Below the pieces are notes generated by a model. The model saw only the letters and a program-made list of their open reading frames with translations, had not been told where the DNA came from and made no database searches. Made by a program: the position numbers and the translations under genes. A stretch of 64,000 nt of DNA from Vibrio tapetis subsp. tapetis (GTDB taxonomy: Bacteria; Pseudomonadota; Gammaproteobacteria; Enterobacterales; Vibrionaceae), in the NCBI RefSeq assembly GCF_900233005.1, contig NZ_LT960611.1, forward strand, positions 3,472,001 to 3,536,000, written 5' to 3'. The first letter of the stretch is position 1, and every line of letters begins with the position of its first letter. Shown piece by piece: positions 1 to 8,735 of this stretch.

Positions 1-1
1 G

Positions 2-472
2 ATGGACATATTGATGTATTTGTTCGAAACCTACATCCACAGCGATGCAGAACTGATGGTTGATCAGGACGAGCTCGAAGATGAGTTGGTTCGTGCTGGT
101 TTCCACCAAAAAGAAATTTATAAAGCGCTTAATTGGCTTGAAGAGTTAGCGGCATTGCAAGAAAGTGATGGCCAATCTGCGATTACGACGAACTCAACGA
201 CTTCGGTACGCATTTATACCAACACAGAAATGCACCGTATTTTTATGAAATGCCGTGGTTTTTTACTCTTTTTAGAGCAGGTTGGTGTGCTTACAACCGA
301 AACTCGCGAAATGGTGATTGATCGAGTGATGGGGATTGAAACAAGCGACTTTCATCTTGATGACCTCAAGTGGATTGTGTTGTTGGTCTTGTTCAATGTT
401 CCAGGAAATGAAAACGCTTATACGCAGATGGAAGAGCTGTTGTACACAACCGAAACCGGCATCCTTCACTAG
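2..472 (+). CDS. smg: Smg family protein (DUF494), 5' edge of window
   Basis: Small acidic, mostly helical protein of the Smg/DUF494 family, whose molecular role is not settled. The N-terminus ([13 protein letters not shown]) and the C-terminus ending in GILH are typical of the family. The readable frame gives 156 residues, close to full length. Vibrio homologues that I remember begin with two Met codons, so the true start may lie two bases outside the window, with base 1 as the last base of that ATG. The next gene on the same strand is the yrdD-like zinc-finger gene, as in the E. coli smg-yrdD-tsaC-aroE neighbourhood. Confidence 0.9.
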   Translation: MDILMYLFETYIHSDAELMVDQDELEDELVRAGFHQKEIYKALNWLEELAALQESDGQSAITTNSTTSVRIYTNTEMHRIFMKCRGFLLFLEQVGVLTTETREMVIDRVMGIETSDFHLDDLKWIVLLVLFNVPGNENAYTQMEELLYTTETGILH

Positions 473-511
473 GTCAGTAGACCTTAATAATAGGCATTTT
501 GTAATTGTCAT

Positions 512-1105
512 ATGAGCAATAAAATCGATCAGCAGCTTTTTTCGAATCATGAGCATGCACTAGAGCATGAGTCTTGCCCTAAATGTAGTAACGAAGAGGG
601 CGGTGAACTGTCGTTAAAACACGGCAAACACGGCCCGTTCTTGGGGTGTAATCGATACCCTGAGTGTGACTTCATTAAACCACTGCATCAAAACGATGGT
701 CACATCGTTAAAGAGTTGGGGATCCCTTGCCCTGAATGCAGCCATGAAATGGTGTTGCGCCAAGGTCGATATGGCATGTTTATTGGCTGTAGTGCCTATC
801 CTGTGTGTCATCATATTGAATCAATGGATAAACCGACTGAACCGCAAGAGAAGCAGCCGCTATTTGCTTGCCCTGATTGCGGAAAGGGACACCTAGTAGA
901 GCGAAAATCGCGCTACGGAAAAACCTTTTACGCGTGTGATAACTTCCCTAAGTGCAAGTTTGCGTTGAATCAGCCGCCGTATAAAGGTAAATGCGAGTTA
1001 TGTGGCTTTCCGCTGTTGATTGAAAAAAAATTGGCCAGCGGCGATAAAATTCAATGCGCTGATAGAAAGTGTCAGCATACTCAAAGCGATCTTTCCCTCC
1101 AATAA
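512..1105 (+). CDS. yrdD: YrdD-like topoisomerase C4 zinc-finger protein
   Basis: This 197-residue protein is made almost wholly of repeated C4 zinc-finger modules like those at the C-terminus of DNA topoisomerase I, without the catalytic topoisomerase core. Four Cys clusters are visible: CPKC...C with YPEC near residues 22-50, CPEC...YPVC near 74-100, CPDC...FPKC near 120-148, and a C-terminal CELC...C...C set. Such proteins probably bind single-stranded nucleic acid, but their cellular role is unproven. It follows smg by 39 bases on the same strand, so the two are probably cotranscribed. The next conserved gene in other vibrios (purK) is about 8.4 kb away here because an accessory island intervenes. 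Confidence 0.88.
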   Translation: MSNKIDQQLFSNHEHALEHESCPKCSNEEGGELSLKHGKHGPFLGCNRYPECDFIKPLHQNDGHIVKELGIPCPECSHEMVLRQGRYGMFIGCSAYPVCHHIESMDKPTEPQEKQPLFACPDCGKGHLVERKSRYGKTFYACDNFPKCKFALNQPPYKGKCELCGFPLLIEKKLASGDKIQCADRKCQHTQSDLSLQ

Positions 1106-1134
1106 TCCCGACTAAATTTAAGTTTGGTCGAAAC

Positions 1135-2022
1135 CTAAGCATCGTCGGAATAGTTGAGATACTGAATGCACAAGTCGTAGAAAGCTTGTGCCTGCGGTGA
1201 GATGGTTCTTTCTGCAAGCCGAAATATACCGATTTGACGCTTAAGAGGAGGATCAATCAAAGGCAGCCAGATTAAGCGAGTTTCATTCGTTGGAAAGGCT
1301 AATTTTGGTAATGTCGTTACTCCTATTCCTAGCTCCAGCACTGAAAATAATGATGTGATGTTTTCTACTGAGTAGAGGGCCTGCTTACTTAATGCTCTTG
1401 CGGGTGTTGGATCAAGTAAGGTGCAGGTTCCATTACGTATAAAGGGTTGTTCAAGTAATGTGTGCCATTCGATGCCCTCTCGTTTGGCGGCAATGGGGTT
1501 GTCTCGTAGGCAGACTACTCCGATAGGGTCGGAAATCAGCGGTGTGAAATCGATGACGCCATCGTCGACCTCAGAACAATTGCCTAAAGCCAAGTCTACC
1601 TCTCCCGACAACAACCTGGTTTCTACACCGGCTGCGTTATCGTCAATTAAACTCACCTCTACATTTGGGTACTTTTCACAAAAAGCACCAAGTACGCTGG
1701 GGATCAATTTAGCGGCTACAGAAGGGACACTGGCGATGCGAACTCGGCCTTGTTGACCTGCTGCCGCGGCTCGTAAGTCATTATCTAATGCTTGATAAAC
1801 ATTAAGAAATTGCGTGACTTTGGGTAAACAAATCTCACCAAATGGCGTTAATTTTGACGTATTGCCAGATTCAAATAGTGGCTGACCAAGTGTTTTTTCC
1901 AGTTCCTTTAAAGAGGTTGAAAGTGCCGCTTGAGAACGATTAGCTCGATTAGCCGCGGCGCGAAACCCACCTTCTTCGACTACCATCACAAAATGACTTA
2001 ATTGTTGGAGCTTGATGCTCAT
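1135..2022 (-). CDS. LysR-family transcriptional regulator
   Basis: A 295-residue LysR-type regulator. The N-terminal winged helix-turn-helix (about residues 1-60) contains the LysR pattern AANRANRSQAALSTSLKELE, followed by LGQPLFE and a PBP2-like effector domain from about residue 90. It is transcribed away from the ridA-aldehyde dehydrogenase-dipeptidase-BCCT run, the classic arrangement for a LysR activator of the divergent operon. The intergenic region holds strong inverted repeats (2051-2090) that could be its operator. The effector is unknown; a substrate or intermediate of the neighbouring pathway is the natural guess. The family call is secure and the target assignment is inferred from position. 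Confidence 0.9.
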   Translation of the reverse strand: MSIKLQQLSHFVMVVEEGGFRAAANRANRSQAALSTSLKELEKTLGQPLFESGNTSKLTPFGEICLPKVTQFLNVYQALDNDLRAAAAGQQGRVRIASVPSVAAKLIPSVLGAFCEKYPNVEVSLIDDNAAGVETRLLSGEVDLALGNCSEVDDGVIDFTPLISDPIGVVCLRDNPIAAKREGIEWHTLLEQPFIRNGTCTLLDPTPARALSKQALYSVENITSLFSVLELGIGVTTLPKLAFPTNETRLIWLPLIDPPLKRQIGIFRLAERTISPQAQAFYDLCIQYLNYSDDA

Positions 2023-2050
2023 GGGGTTATTTCCTTGTCAGCCCTTTATT

Positions 2051-2090
2051 CACCTTATGTTTGATAAGGTGATAAGTTTTAATTATCAAA
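2051..2090. promoter_or_regulatory. inverted repeats, candidate LysR operator
   Basis: Two nested inverted repeats lie between the LysR gene and ridA. CACCTTAT (2051-2058) pairs with ATAAGGTG (2064-2071), an exact 8-bp match around 5 bases. TTTGATAA (2060-2067) pairs with TTATCAAA (2083-2090), another exact 8-bp match. The position just upstream of the regulator start suits autoregulation and activation of the divergent operon. Binding by the LysR protein is inferred. Confidence 0.5.
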
Positions 2091-2178
2091 TGAACAAAAT
2101 TTACCGTTAGATTTATCATATCTCAAAGCGCATTATTTAACCATATTGAAACATAGTTGTTACAAGGTTGGATAAGAC

Positions 2179-2577
2179 GTGAATGCCCAAACAATAAAAC
2201 ACCCAGTCAAAACTTCTTTATTTGCTTCTAAGGCGCCACTTGAGTGGGCGATCGTAAATAACGGTACGCTTTATACTGCGCAGATACCGATTGATGAAAC
2301 CGGTGCTGTTGTCGAGGGGGGGATTGAGGCGCAAACCAGACAAACGTTCAACAACTTAGTACACACATTAGAGTGTGCGGGTGAATCGTTGGACTCAGTT
2401 CTTCAAGTTCTTATTTATGTTACCGACCGTGAATATCTTAAAACAGTGAACAGTGTTTACGCTGAGTACTTTAATGCACCTTATCCTAATCGTGCGGCGA
2501 TGATCGTTGCCGGTCTTGCTCGAGAAGAAATGCTGGTTGAATTTGTTGTGTATGCCGCGTCTTCTGCATCTGAGTGA
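2179..2577 (+). CDS. RidA/Rid-family protein
   Basis: A 132-residue member of the YjgF/YER057c/UK114 (Rid) family. RidA enzymes hydrolyse reactive imine/enamine intermediates to keto acids, and other subfamilies act as accessory deaminases. The YTAQIP segment, the VLQVLIYVTDREYLKTVN region and the Arg in PYPNRAAM (the position of the imine-binding Arg) support the family. Start is GTG, with AAGG about 12 bases upstream; an ATG for the same frame is not available. It heads a co-directional run with an aldehyde dehydrogenase, an M19-like protein and a BCCT transporter, so a role on an imine produced in that pathway is likely. The exact Rid subfamily is not resolved. Confidence 0.85.
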   Translation: MNAQTIKHPVKTSLFASKAPLEWAIVNNGTLYTAQIPIDETGAVVEGGIEAQTRQTFNNLVHTLECAGESLDSVLQVLIYVTDREYLKTVNSVYAEYFNAPYPNRAAMIVAGLAREEMLVEFVVYAASSASE

Positions 2578-2657
2578 TGCCGTAAACGAAAGAATAGCAC
2601 TCTCCCAATTTTTACGACTGCCTGACTCAACTGCAGTCCAACTGTTACAAGGAAAGA

Positions 2658-4121
2658 ATGATGACTCATGCAAACAATATCCCATCTGAAAATGCGCTAT
2701 ATATCGCTGGTGAATGGCAATCAGGTGTTAGCACTATCGAAAACATTAACCCATCGGACATTAGTGAAAATTTAGGTCACTTTGCTCAAGCCAGTGAAGA
2801 GCAAGTCCATCAAGCTATTTCGGCGGCGAAAGTGGCACAGCCTGAATGGGAAAAAACGCCCATTGAGCGTAAGCAAGCAGTATTGCAAGCCATTGGCGAT
2901 GAACTGATCGCCCGTTGTGATGAGTTAGGTACTTTGTTGTCTCGTGAAGAGGGCAAACCATTTGCAGAAGGGCGCGGCGAGATATATCGAGCTGGGCAGT
3001 TTTTCCAATATTTTGCAGCTGAAGTGCTTCGCCAAATTGGTGACAGTGCGGATTCCGTAAGGCCAGGGGTTTCTGTTGAAGTGACTCGAGAGGCGGTTGG
3101 AGTGATTGCTATTATTTCTCCATGGAACTTTCCGACAGCAACAGCAGCTTGGAAAATTGCACCAGCGCTAGCGTTTGGGAATAGCGTGATTTGGAAACCA
3201 GCCAATTTAACCCCTGCAAGTGCGGTTGCGCTAACGGAAATTATTCACAGACAAGGGCTTCCAGCAGGCACATTTAACTTGGTGCTGGGCGGCGGTTCTA
3301 AAGTGGGCAATACCTTAATCAACTCGAAAGAGATCAATGGGGTGAGCTTTACGGGTTCAGTCGAAACCGGACGTAAAGTGGCGACCGCGACCGCGCCTAA
3401 TTTTGTCCGTTGTCAGTTAGAGATGGGCAGTAAAAATGCGTTAGTGATTGCCGATGATGCAGATATTCAAACGGCAGTTGATGCGACGATAGCAGGATCA
3501 TTTTCAGGTGCCGGTCAGAAATGTACCGCTTCATCTCGTTTAGTGGTGATGGATGGTATCCATGACGCCTACGTAGAAGCGCTGATCAAACGCATGAGCG
3601 AATTAAAAGTCGGTCACGCTTTAGAAGACGGTGTGTTCATGGGGCCTGTTGTTGATAGTAACCAATTGGAATCAAACTTCAATTGGATCGAAAAAGCCCG
3701 CCAGAGTGGCGCTGAACTTGCCTTTGGTGGAGAGCGCTTGAGCCTTGAACATGAAGGTTATTACATGTCACCAACGCTATTTCTAAATACTCAAAACAGC
3801 TGGGAAGTAAACCAAGAAGAGGTGTTTGCGCCGATGGCGAGTGTTGTCCGAGTGGCGAACTTGGAAGAGGCCATAGCGACCACCAATGATACGCGCTTTG
3901 GTTTAACGGGCGGCATCATTACACAAAGTCTTCGTACTAGTGCCATGTTTAAGCAGCAAGCTCAGACTGGCTGCGTGATGGTTAACTTACCGACCGCTGG
4001 AACGGATTATCATGTGCCATTCGGTGGCCGCAAAGAATCAAGCTTTGGACCAAGAGAGCAAGGCCAATACGCGAAAGAATTTTATACCGTTGTGAAAACG
4101 GCTTACCAACGTCCTTACTAA
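2658..4121 (+). CDS. aldehyde dehydrogenase, alpha-ketoglutaric-semialdehyde type likely
   Basis: NAD(P)-dependent aldehyde dehydrogenase of 487 residues. The usual landmarks are all present: SPWNFP near 154-159, Lys180 in WKPAN, FTGS at 231-234, general base Glu255 in LEMGSKN and nucleophile Cys289 in GAGQKCTAS. The EMGSKN variant and the C-terminal NLPTAGTDYHVPFGGRKESS motif resemble alpha-ketoglutaric (2,5-dioxovalerate) semialdehyde dehydrogenases rather than GabD. That would place it at the end of a pathway giving 2-oxoglutarate, such as those for hydroxyproline or pentoses. AAGGA precedes the paired ATG codons. No hydroxyproline epimerase or deaminase is visible nearby, so the substrate remains inferred. 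The family call is near certain. Confidence 0.9.
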   Translation: MMTHANNIPSENALYIAGEWQSGVSTIENINPSDISENLGHFAQASEEQVHQAISAAKVAQPEWEKTPIERKQAVLQAIGDELIARCDELGTLLSREEGKPFAEGRGEIYRAGQFFQYFAAEVLRQIGDSADSVRPGVSVEVTREAVGVIAIISPWNFPTATAAWKIAPALAFGNSVIWKPANLTPASAVALTEIIHRQGLPAGTFNLVLGGGSKVGNTLINSKEINGVSFTGSVETGRKVATATAPNFVRCQLEMGSKNALVIADDADIQTAVDATIAGSFSGAGQKCTASSRLVVMDGIHDAYVEALIKRMSELKVGHALEDGVFMGPVVDSNQLESNFNWIEKARQSGAELAFGGERLSLEHEGYYMSPTLFLNTQNSWEVNQEEVFAPMASVVRVANLEEAIATTNDTRFGLTGGIITQSLRTSAMFKQQAQTGCVMVNLPTAGTDYHVPFGGRKESSFGPREQGQYAKEFYTVVKTAYQRPY

Positions 4122-4189
4122 GGTCGATTGGCCTGATGGATGAACCATTAGGCCTTTCCAAATAACCAAAGTTATCAAAAGGAGCGGCT

Positions 4190-5179
4190 ATGTATCAGCA
4201 ACGGATTGTGATTGATGGATTGCAGTACTGCAATTGGAATCGAGAGTACTTTCAAACCCTAAAAGCGAGTGGGATTACTGCGGTGCACGCAACGATGGTG
4301 TACCACGAGAATACGCGTGAAACCCTAACTCGTTTTGCTGAGTGGAATTTACGATTTGAGCAGAACTCGGATCTCATCATGCCGATTCACTCAATGGCGG
4401 ATGTAGAGCTTGCAAAACAAACAGGAAGAGTGGGCATTTTCCTTGGCGCTCAAAACTGTTCACCGATTGAAGATGAAATTGGTTTGATAGAGGTCATGCG
4501 CCGCCAAGGGCTGCTTATCATGCAGTTGACTTATAACAACCAAAGTCTACTAGCAACTGGGTGTTATGAACAGAGCGATAGTGGTATTACCCGTTTTGGG
4601 AAGCAAGCCATCGCTGAAATGAATCGTGTTGGAATGATCGTTGATATGTCGCACAGTGCTGAGCGTTCAACACTAGAAGCTATCGACCTTTCTTCAAGAC
4701 CCATATGCATTAGCCATGCTAACCCAACCTTTGCTCATGACGCCTTACGTAATAAATCAAATGAGGTGATCAAAGCACTGACCGCTCGTGGTGGATTGAT
4801 TGGGTTCAGCTTGTACCCATTTCACTTACCTAATGGTAGCCAATGTACGTTGGAAGACTTTTGCCAAATGGTCGCAACAACAGCAGAAATGGTCGGTGTT
4901 GATCACTTAGGTATTGGCAGCGATTTGTGCTTGAACCAACCGCAAGAAATCTTGGAATGGATGAGAAACGGTCGATGGTCAAAAGCCATGGATTACGGTG
5001 AAGGTTCCGCAAACAACTCTGGTTGGCCTGATGCATTGCCATGGTTTTGTGGAAGTTCAGGTATGGAAAATATTTATAACGGTTTAATGCGTCACGGATT
5101 TAACGAATCTGAGGCGGGCAAAATTCTGGGTGAGAACTGGTTCAATTTCCTACAACAAGGATTAGAGCCTATTTCGTAA
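4190..5179 (+). CDS. peptidase M19 (membrane dipeptidase)-like protein with altered metal site
   Basis: This 329-residue TIM-barrel protein belongs to the renal-dipeptidase (M19) family. Retained family marks include the His in VDMSH (H155), the His in CISHANP (H176) and the Asp in GIGSDLC. The usual N-terminal DGHxD ligands are missing: the segment reads DGLQY (residues 9-13). The bridging Glu position reads Gln88 in LGAQN. One metal centre is therefore probably lost, and ordinary dipeptidase chemistry is doubtful. A similar variant sits in the Pseudomonas dimethylglycine/glycine-betaine catabolic region (PA5396, from memory). GGAG lies 6 bases before the ATG. Sitting between an aldehyde dehydrogenase and a BCCT transporter, it probably acts on a small amine-derived metabolite; the reaction is unknown. 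Confidence 0.85.
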   Translation: MYQQRIVIDGLQYCNWNREYFQTLKASGITAVHATMVYHENTRETLTRFAEWNLRFEQNSDLIMPIHSMADVELAKQTGRVGIFLGAQNCSPIEDEIGLIEVMRRQGLLIMQLTYNNQSLLATGCYEQSDSGITRFGKQAIAEMNRVGMIVDMSHSAERSTLEAIDLSSRPICISHANPTFAHDALRNKSNEVIKALTARGGLIGFSLYPFHLPNGSQCTLEDFCQMVATTAEMVGVDHLGIGSDLCLNQPQEILEWMRNGRWSKAMDYGEGSANNSGWPDALPWFCGSSGMENIYNGLMRHGFNESEAGKILGENWFNFLQQGLEPIS

Positions 5180-5293
5180 AGCTGTAGCCCGAACAAGGAA
5201 CAGCCTACCCAGCACAACAATAATAGGGTAGGTGTTAAATACACTGCTTGCTGTTGCCACTTAGGTGATAGTACAAAACTCTGGAGTCAGAGC

Positions 5294-6916
5294 ATGTCTG
5301 ATTTAACCAATAGCGCGAAAGCTTCTAACTTGGCGACTGCATCGAATAGTGCGCAGTCATCAAATAACCAAGCTGCAAGTGAGAAGAGCCTATCCACCTC
5401 TAATAGCAATTCCGACAAACTTGGATTGAGTAACCCTGCCTTTTGGTATAGCGGCGGTTTTATTGCTCTTTTCGTCATGATTGCTTTGTATGACGCTAAG
5501 TTACTCTCGAGCCTTGTTAACTCGGGGTTTGCTTGGTCGGTCAAAGTGTTTGGCCCTTACTGGCAAGTCCTGTTGTTGCTGACGTTTCTGATTGGCATCG
5601 GTCTTGCTGCAGGGCGCACAGGTAAAGTGATACTGGGTGGTATTGATAAGCCCGAAATGGATGCATTTCGTTGGATGGCGATCATTTTCTGTACGTTATT
5701 AGCCGGTGGTGGTGTCTTTTGGGCTGCCGCTGAGCCTATCGCCCATTTTGTCAGTCCTCCACCCTTATATGGTGCTCAAGATAATGTTCAGCAAGGCGCG
5801 GTGAATGCACTTTCTCAATCATTCATGCATTGGGGGTTTTTAGCGTGGGCGATTGTTGGCAGCTTAACGTCTATTGTTGTGATGCATCTTCATTACGATA
5901 AAGGACTGCCGCTTAAACCTCGTATTTTATTGTATCCAGTGTTGGGCGAGCGAGCATTAAAAGGGCATGTAGGTGCGCTGATTGACGCTTGTTGTATTGT
6001 TGCCGTTGCTGCGGGAACCATTGGACCAATTGGCTTCTTGGGCTTACAAGTCAGTTATGCACTGAATGCGTTGTTTGATATTCCTGATGGCTTTACCACT
6101 CAACTGATCATCATTCTATTTGCCATTGTGCTGTATACCCTATCTGCGTTAAGCGGGCTTAATCGAGGCATGCAGATGCTAAGCCGTTATAACGTTATTC
6201 TGGCGATGGCTCTGATGGTGTACATCCTTATTTTTGGCCCTACGAATTTCATTTTTAACGGCTATATTCAAGGTGTAGGTAGCATGTTGGATAACTTCAT
6301 CCCGATGGCAACATATCGTGGTGATGAAGGTTGGTTGAGCTGGTGGACGGTGTTCTTCTGGGGCTGGTTCCTAGGTTATGGGCCGATGATGGCGATCTTT
6401 ATTGCTCGTATCTCTCGGGGCCGCAGTATTCGTCAATTGGTGACGACAATCAGTGTGGTTGCGCCATTAGTGACTTGTTTTTGGTTCACGATTGTTGGCG
6501 GGTCTGGCCTCGCATTTGAAATCGCCGACCCTGGTAGTGTGAGTAAAGCTTTTGAAGGCTTCAATCTTCCTGGTGCTCTGCTTGCTGTTACACAACAGTT
6601 GCCGTTCCCAATGCTGATATCCATCTTGTTTTTGGTTCTTACTACGATCTTCATTGTGACAACCGGTGACTCAATGACCTACACCATCAGTGTGGTGATC
6701 AGTGGAGAAACAGAACCTAACGCTGTCATAAGAACATTTTGGGGAGTAATGATGGGGGTAACAGCTTTAATCCTGATATCTCTTGGTTCGGGTGGTATTT
6801 CTGCACTGCAATCCTTCATTGTGATTACAGCCGTACCTGTGTCGTTGATCTTATTGCCTTCGCTTTGGAATGCGCCACAAATAGCGATCAAAATGGCAAA
6901 AGAACAAGGGCTATAA
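5294..6916 (+). CDS. BCCT-family betaine/quaternary amine transporter
   Basis: A 540-residue inner-membrane symporter of the betaine/choline/carnitine family with about 12 hydrophobic helices starting near residue 52. Recognisable BCCT segments are FWAAAEP (about 147-153), the SxxxHWGFLAWA stretch, and the tryptophan-rich segment before GWFLGYGPMMAIF near 350-370. The first 48 residues form a low-complexity Ser/Asn/Ala-rich cytosolic tail, unusual next to the short tail of the second BCCT gene (49930-51540). GGAG precedes the ATG by about 8 bases. Placement after a semialdehyde dehydrogenase and an M19-like gene suggests uptake of a carbon source rather than osmoprotection alone. Substrate is unknown. 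Confidence 0.93.
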   Translation: MSDLTNSAKASNLATASNSAQSSNNQAASEKSLSTSNSNSDKLGLSNPAFWYSGGFIALFVMIALYDAKLLSSLVNSGFAWSVKVFGPYWQVLLLLTFLIGIGLAAGRTGKVILGGIDKPEMDAFRWMAIIFCTLLAGGGVFWAAAEPIAHFVSPPPLYGAQDNVQQGAVNALSQSFMHWGFLAWAIVGSLTSIVVMHLHYDKGLPLKPRILLYPVLGERALKGHVGALIDACCIVAVAAGTIGPIGFLGLQVSYALNALFDIPDGFTTQLIIILFAIVLYTLSALSGLNRGMQMLSRYNVILAMALMVYILIFGPTNFIFNGYIQGVGSMLDNFIPMATYRGDEGWLSWWTVFFWGWFLGYGPMMAIFIARISRGRSIRQLVTTISVVAPLVTCFWFTIVGGSGLAFEIADPGSVSKAFEGFNLPGALLAVTQQLPFPMLISILFLVLTTIFIVTTGDSMTYTISVVISGETEPNAVIRTFWGVMMGVTALILISLGSGGISALQSFIVITAVPVSLILLPSLWNAPQIAIKMAKEQGL

Positions 6917-6933
6917 GCCAATAGACACATCGA

Positions 6934-6957
6934 TAAGGGTGAGCGTACTCACCCTTA
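6934..6957 (+). other. intercistronic hairpin
   Basis: TAAGGGTGAG pairs exactly with CTCACCCTTA around a 4-base loop, between the BCCT gene and the 582-codon gene. Only a weak TTAATT follows, so it may be a leaky terminator or an mRNA-processing/stability element inside the operon. Confidence 0.5.
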
Positions 6958-6986
6958 ATTGAACATTACTACTCTTATAATTAAAA

Positions 6987-8735
6987 ATGGTGGTGAGCAA
7001 GATGGATGCACATCGTTCTACTTACACTGAAACGTCTTTGCGAAATGCTGATGTTGTCATGTCGCCAGAAAGGCTAGGTGCAATGCACCAATCTCGAATT
7101 AGCTTCGTGAGAACCATGATTCGAAAAATGGGACAACAACAATGGAAAGTCTCTAAGCATCAATGGCAGCTTAGCCCTGATGGGTTTGGCCATGTCATCT
7201 ACAAACTGGCAACGCCAAATCATACTTATCACTTGGTCGTGTTTTGCGATGAAATTGCTGATGATGAGCGTAATGATCGCGTCATTGCGGAAAAATGGGA
7301 TGTAACCTTTGCATTGGTTGACGGAGATGTTGATGTCAGCCTATTGGAAAAACTTCGAGCGAACGTCCCTTTGCAAGAAGCAGGTAGAAACCCGAACAAT
7401 GTGCTGGTGCTGGCACGAGCCAATAAAAGTGTGCGTGTCTTTGACCACATTGTTAGTCGGTTAGCCGACGGCGAGCAACCGAGTTCGAAAGAATTAGCCG
7501 ATGTGGGTTATATCCTACGTACTACTGCAGTATATGGTAACGGTAAATTTGGCATTGCCGATTTTAAACTATTGGAACGCAATCCGGATTTTGAACAATC
7601 TTTCAGTGCCCAAATGTGTGCCGTGTATTTGCTAAGAGAATTCAGCCTCGATTGGGTTAATTATTTAGCAAAACAAAAAGGTGGCGCACAATCGGTGAGT
7701 CTTCATCGTCAATTGCAGCGCTATTTAGGGGTCGGTAATGCGACGGGGTTGGGGATGGCTCCTTACTTAATTAACCACCCATGTATCGTTGATCAATGGC
7801 TTACTACGCGAGAAAAAGCGTTGTCATCGGTATTAACTTGCACACCAGAGCTGAGCATACAACAATCGTTTCAAAACTTACTGCTTAAAGCGGTCAGCCA
7901 CCTTCAACAAGTAGTGACGATTAATGAGCAACAAAAGAAACTCAATCAAACGGCAGTGGCCGACTTAAATCAGTGGTTAAAGCAAGAGTTGCCCACCTTG
8001 TTAGAGTCGCGTCAAACATGGGCACAAGTCGTAGAACAATCTCAGGGCATGAGTTTAGAAGCTCAAGAAGTGTTATTGGTTTGTTTGTTAGAGTTGTACC
8101 CAGATCGTGTCGATGCATTTCAAGAAAAAATGAATTGCGATGAAACACTGTTTATTCCTAGTGGCAAAAAAGTCCAAGATCTACTCGTGACCTTGGAGCA
8201 AAACTACCGTTGGGCGATTGATACGGATTTCACTCAGGCCGAGAATAATTATTGGTTTTGGTATCGCTCACAAGATAAAGAAGAGCCACGGCTAGGGGTT
8301 CGAGGTGAAGAGCCAGGCGAAGACAGAGAGTTGCCTTTGGATATTGGTCGGCAGATCTATCGTTTACATCAAGCCCTGCAGTCGTTTTCTCCTGACGTGT
8401 CTTTGGCTGAGTTTTTTGTTTTACAGCCACAATATCGAGCGATATCCCGTCGAGCCTGGACTCTAGGAAATAAGGCGATGGGTGACATACAGATGAATGT
8501 CTTGCATCGGTCTTCATTACCAATGCATTTGCTGCGATGTAAGTTGGCCATATTTGGTGCAACTAAATTTGATCCTCGATCTGATCGCTGGGTACAAGTA
8601 ACGTTTTTCCAAGGTGCTCCGCTATTGGATGAAATTGAAGATGAATGTCAGCAAGATAATTGGATATTCCCGCTTTTACCTACCGAGAGCGAGTTAATAA
8701 ATACGCGCAGCACCACAGAAGGAGAGAAGTCATGA
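6987..8735 (+). CDS. unrecognised 582-aa protein, operon partner of DUF3726 gene
   Basis: I do not recognise this family. The product is soluble, with no signal peptide or membrane helix. It has an N-terminal part rich in Arg/Lys/Gln (SRISFVRTMIRKMGQQQW near 30-50), a central helical section and an acidic linker near residues 430-450. Nothing resembles a known catalytic motif. It may begin at the ATG at 6987, or at the in-frame ATG at 7002, which has GGTGAG a few bases upstream. Its stop overlaps the next start as ATGA (8732-8735), so the two are translationally coupled. It lies 70 bases after the BCCT gene on the same strand, tying it to the catabolic island. A role as a large subunit or accessory factor for that pathway is only a guess. 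Confidence 0.75.
   Translation: MVVSKMDAHRSTYTETSLRNADVVMSPERLGAMHQSRISFVRTMIRKMGQQQWKVSKHQWQLSPDGFGHVIYKLATPNHTYHLVVFCDEIADDERNDRVIAEKWDVTFALVDGDVDVSLLEKLRANVPLQEAGRNPNNVLVLARANKSVRVFDHIVSRLADGEQPSSKELADVGYILRTTAVYGNGKFGIADFKLLERNPDFEQSFSAQMCAVYLLREFSLDWVNYLAKQKGGAQSVSLHRQLQRYLGVGNATGLGMAPYLINHPCIVDQWLTTREKALSSVLTCTPELSIQQSFQNLLLKAVSHLQQVVTINEQQKKLNQTAVADLNQWLKQELPTLLESRQTWAQVVEQSQGMSLEAQEVLLVCLLELYPDRVDAFQEKMNCDETLFIPSGKKVQDLLVTLEQNYRWAIDTDFTQAENNYWFWYRSQDKEEPRLGVRGEEPGEDRELPLDIGRQIYRLHQALQSFSPDVSLAEFFVLQPQYRAISRRAWTLGNKAMGDIQMNVLHRSSLPMHLLRCKLAIFGATKFDPRSDRWVQVTFFQGAPLLDEIEDECQQDNWIFPLLPTESELINTRSTTEGEKS

Noticed and set aside
2507..2689. 60-codon + strand frame bridging ridA and the aldehyde dehydrogenase
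   Set aside because: Out-of-frame overlap with both genes and no start signal.
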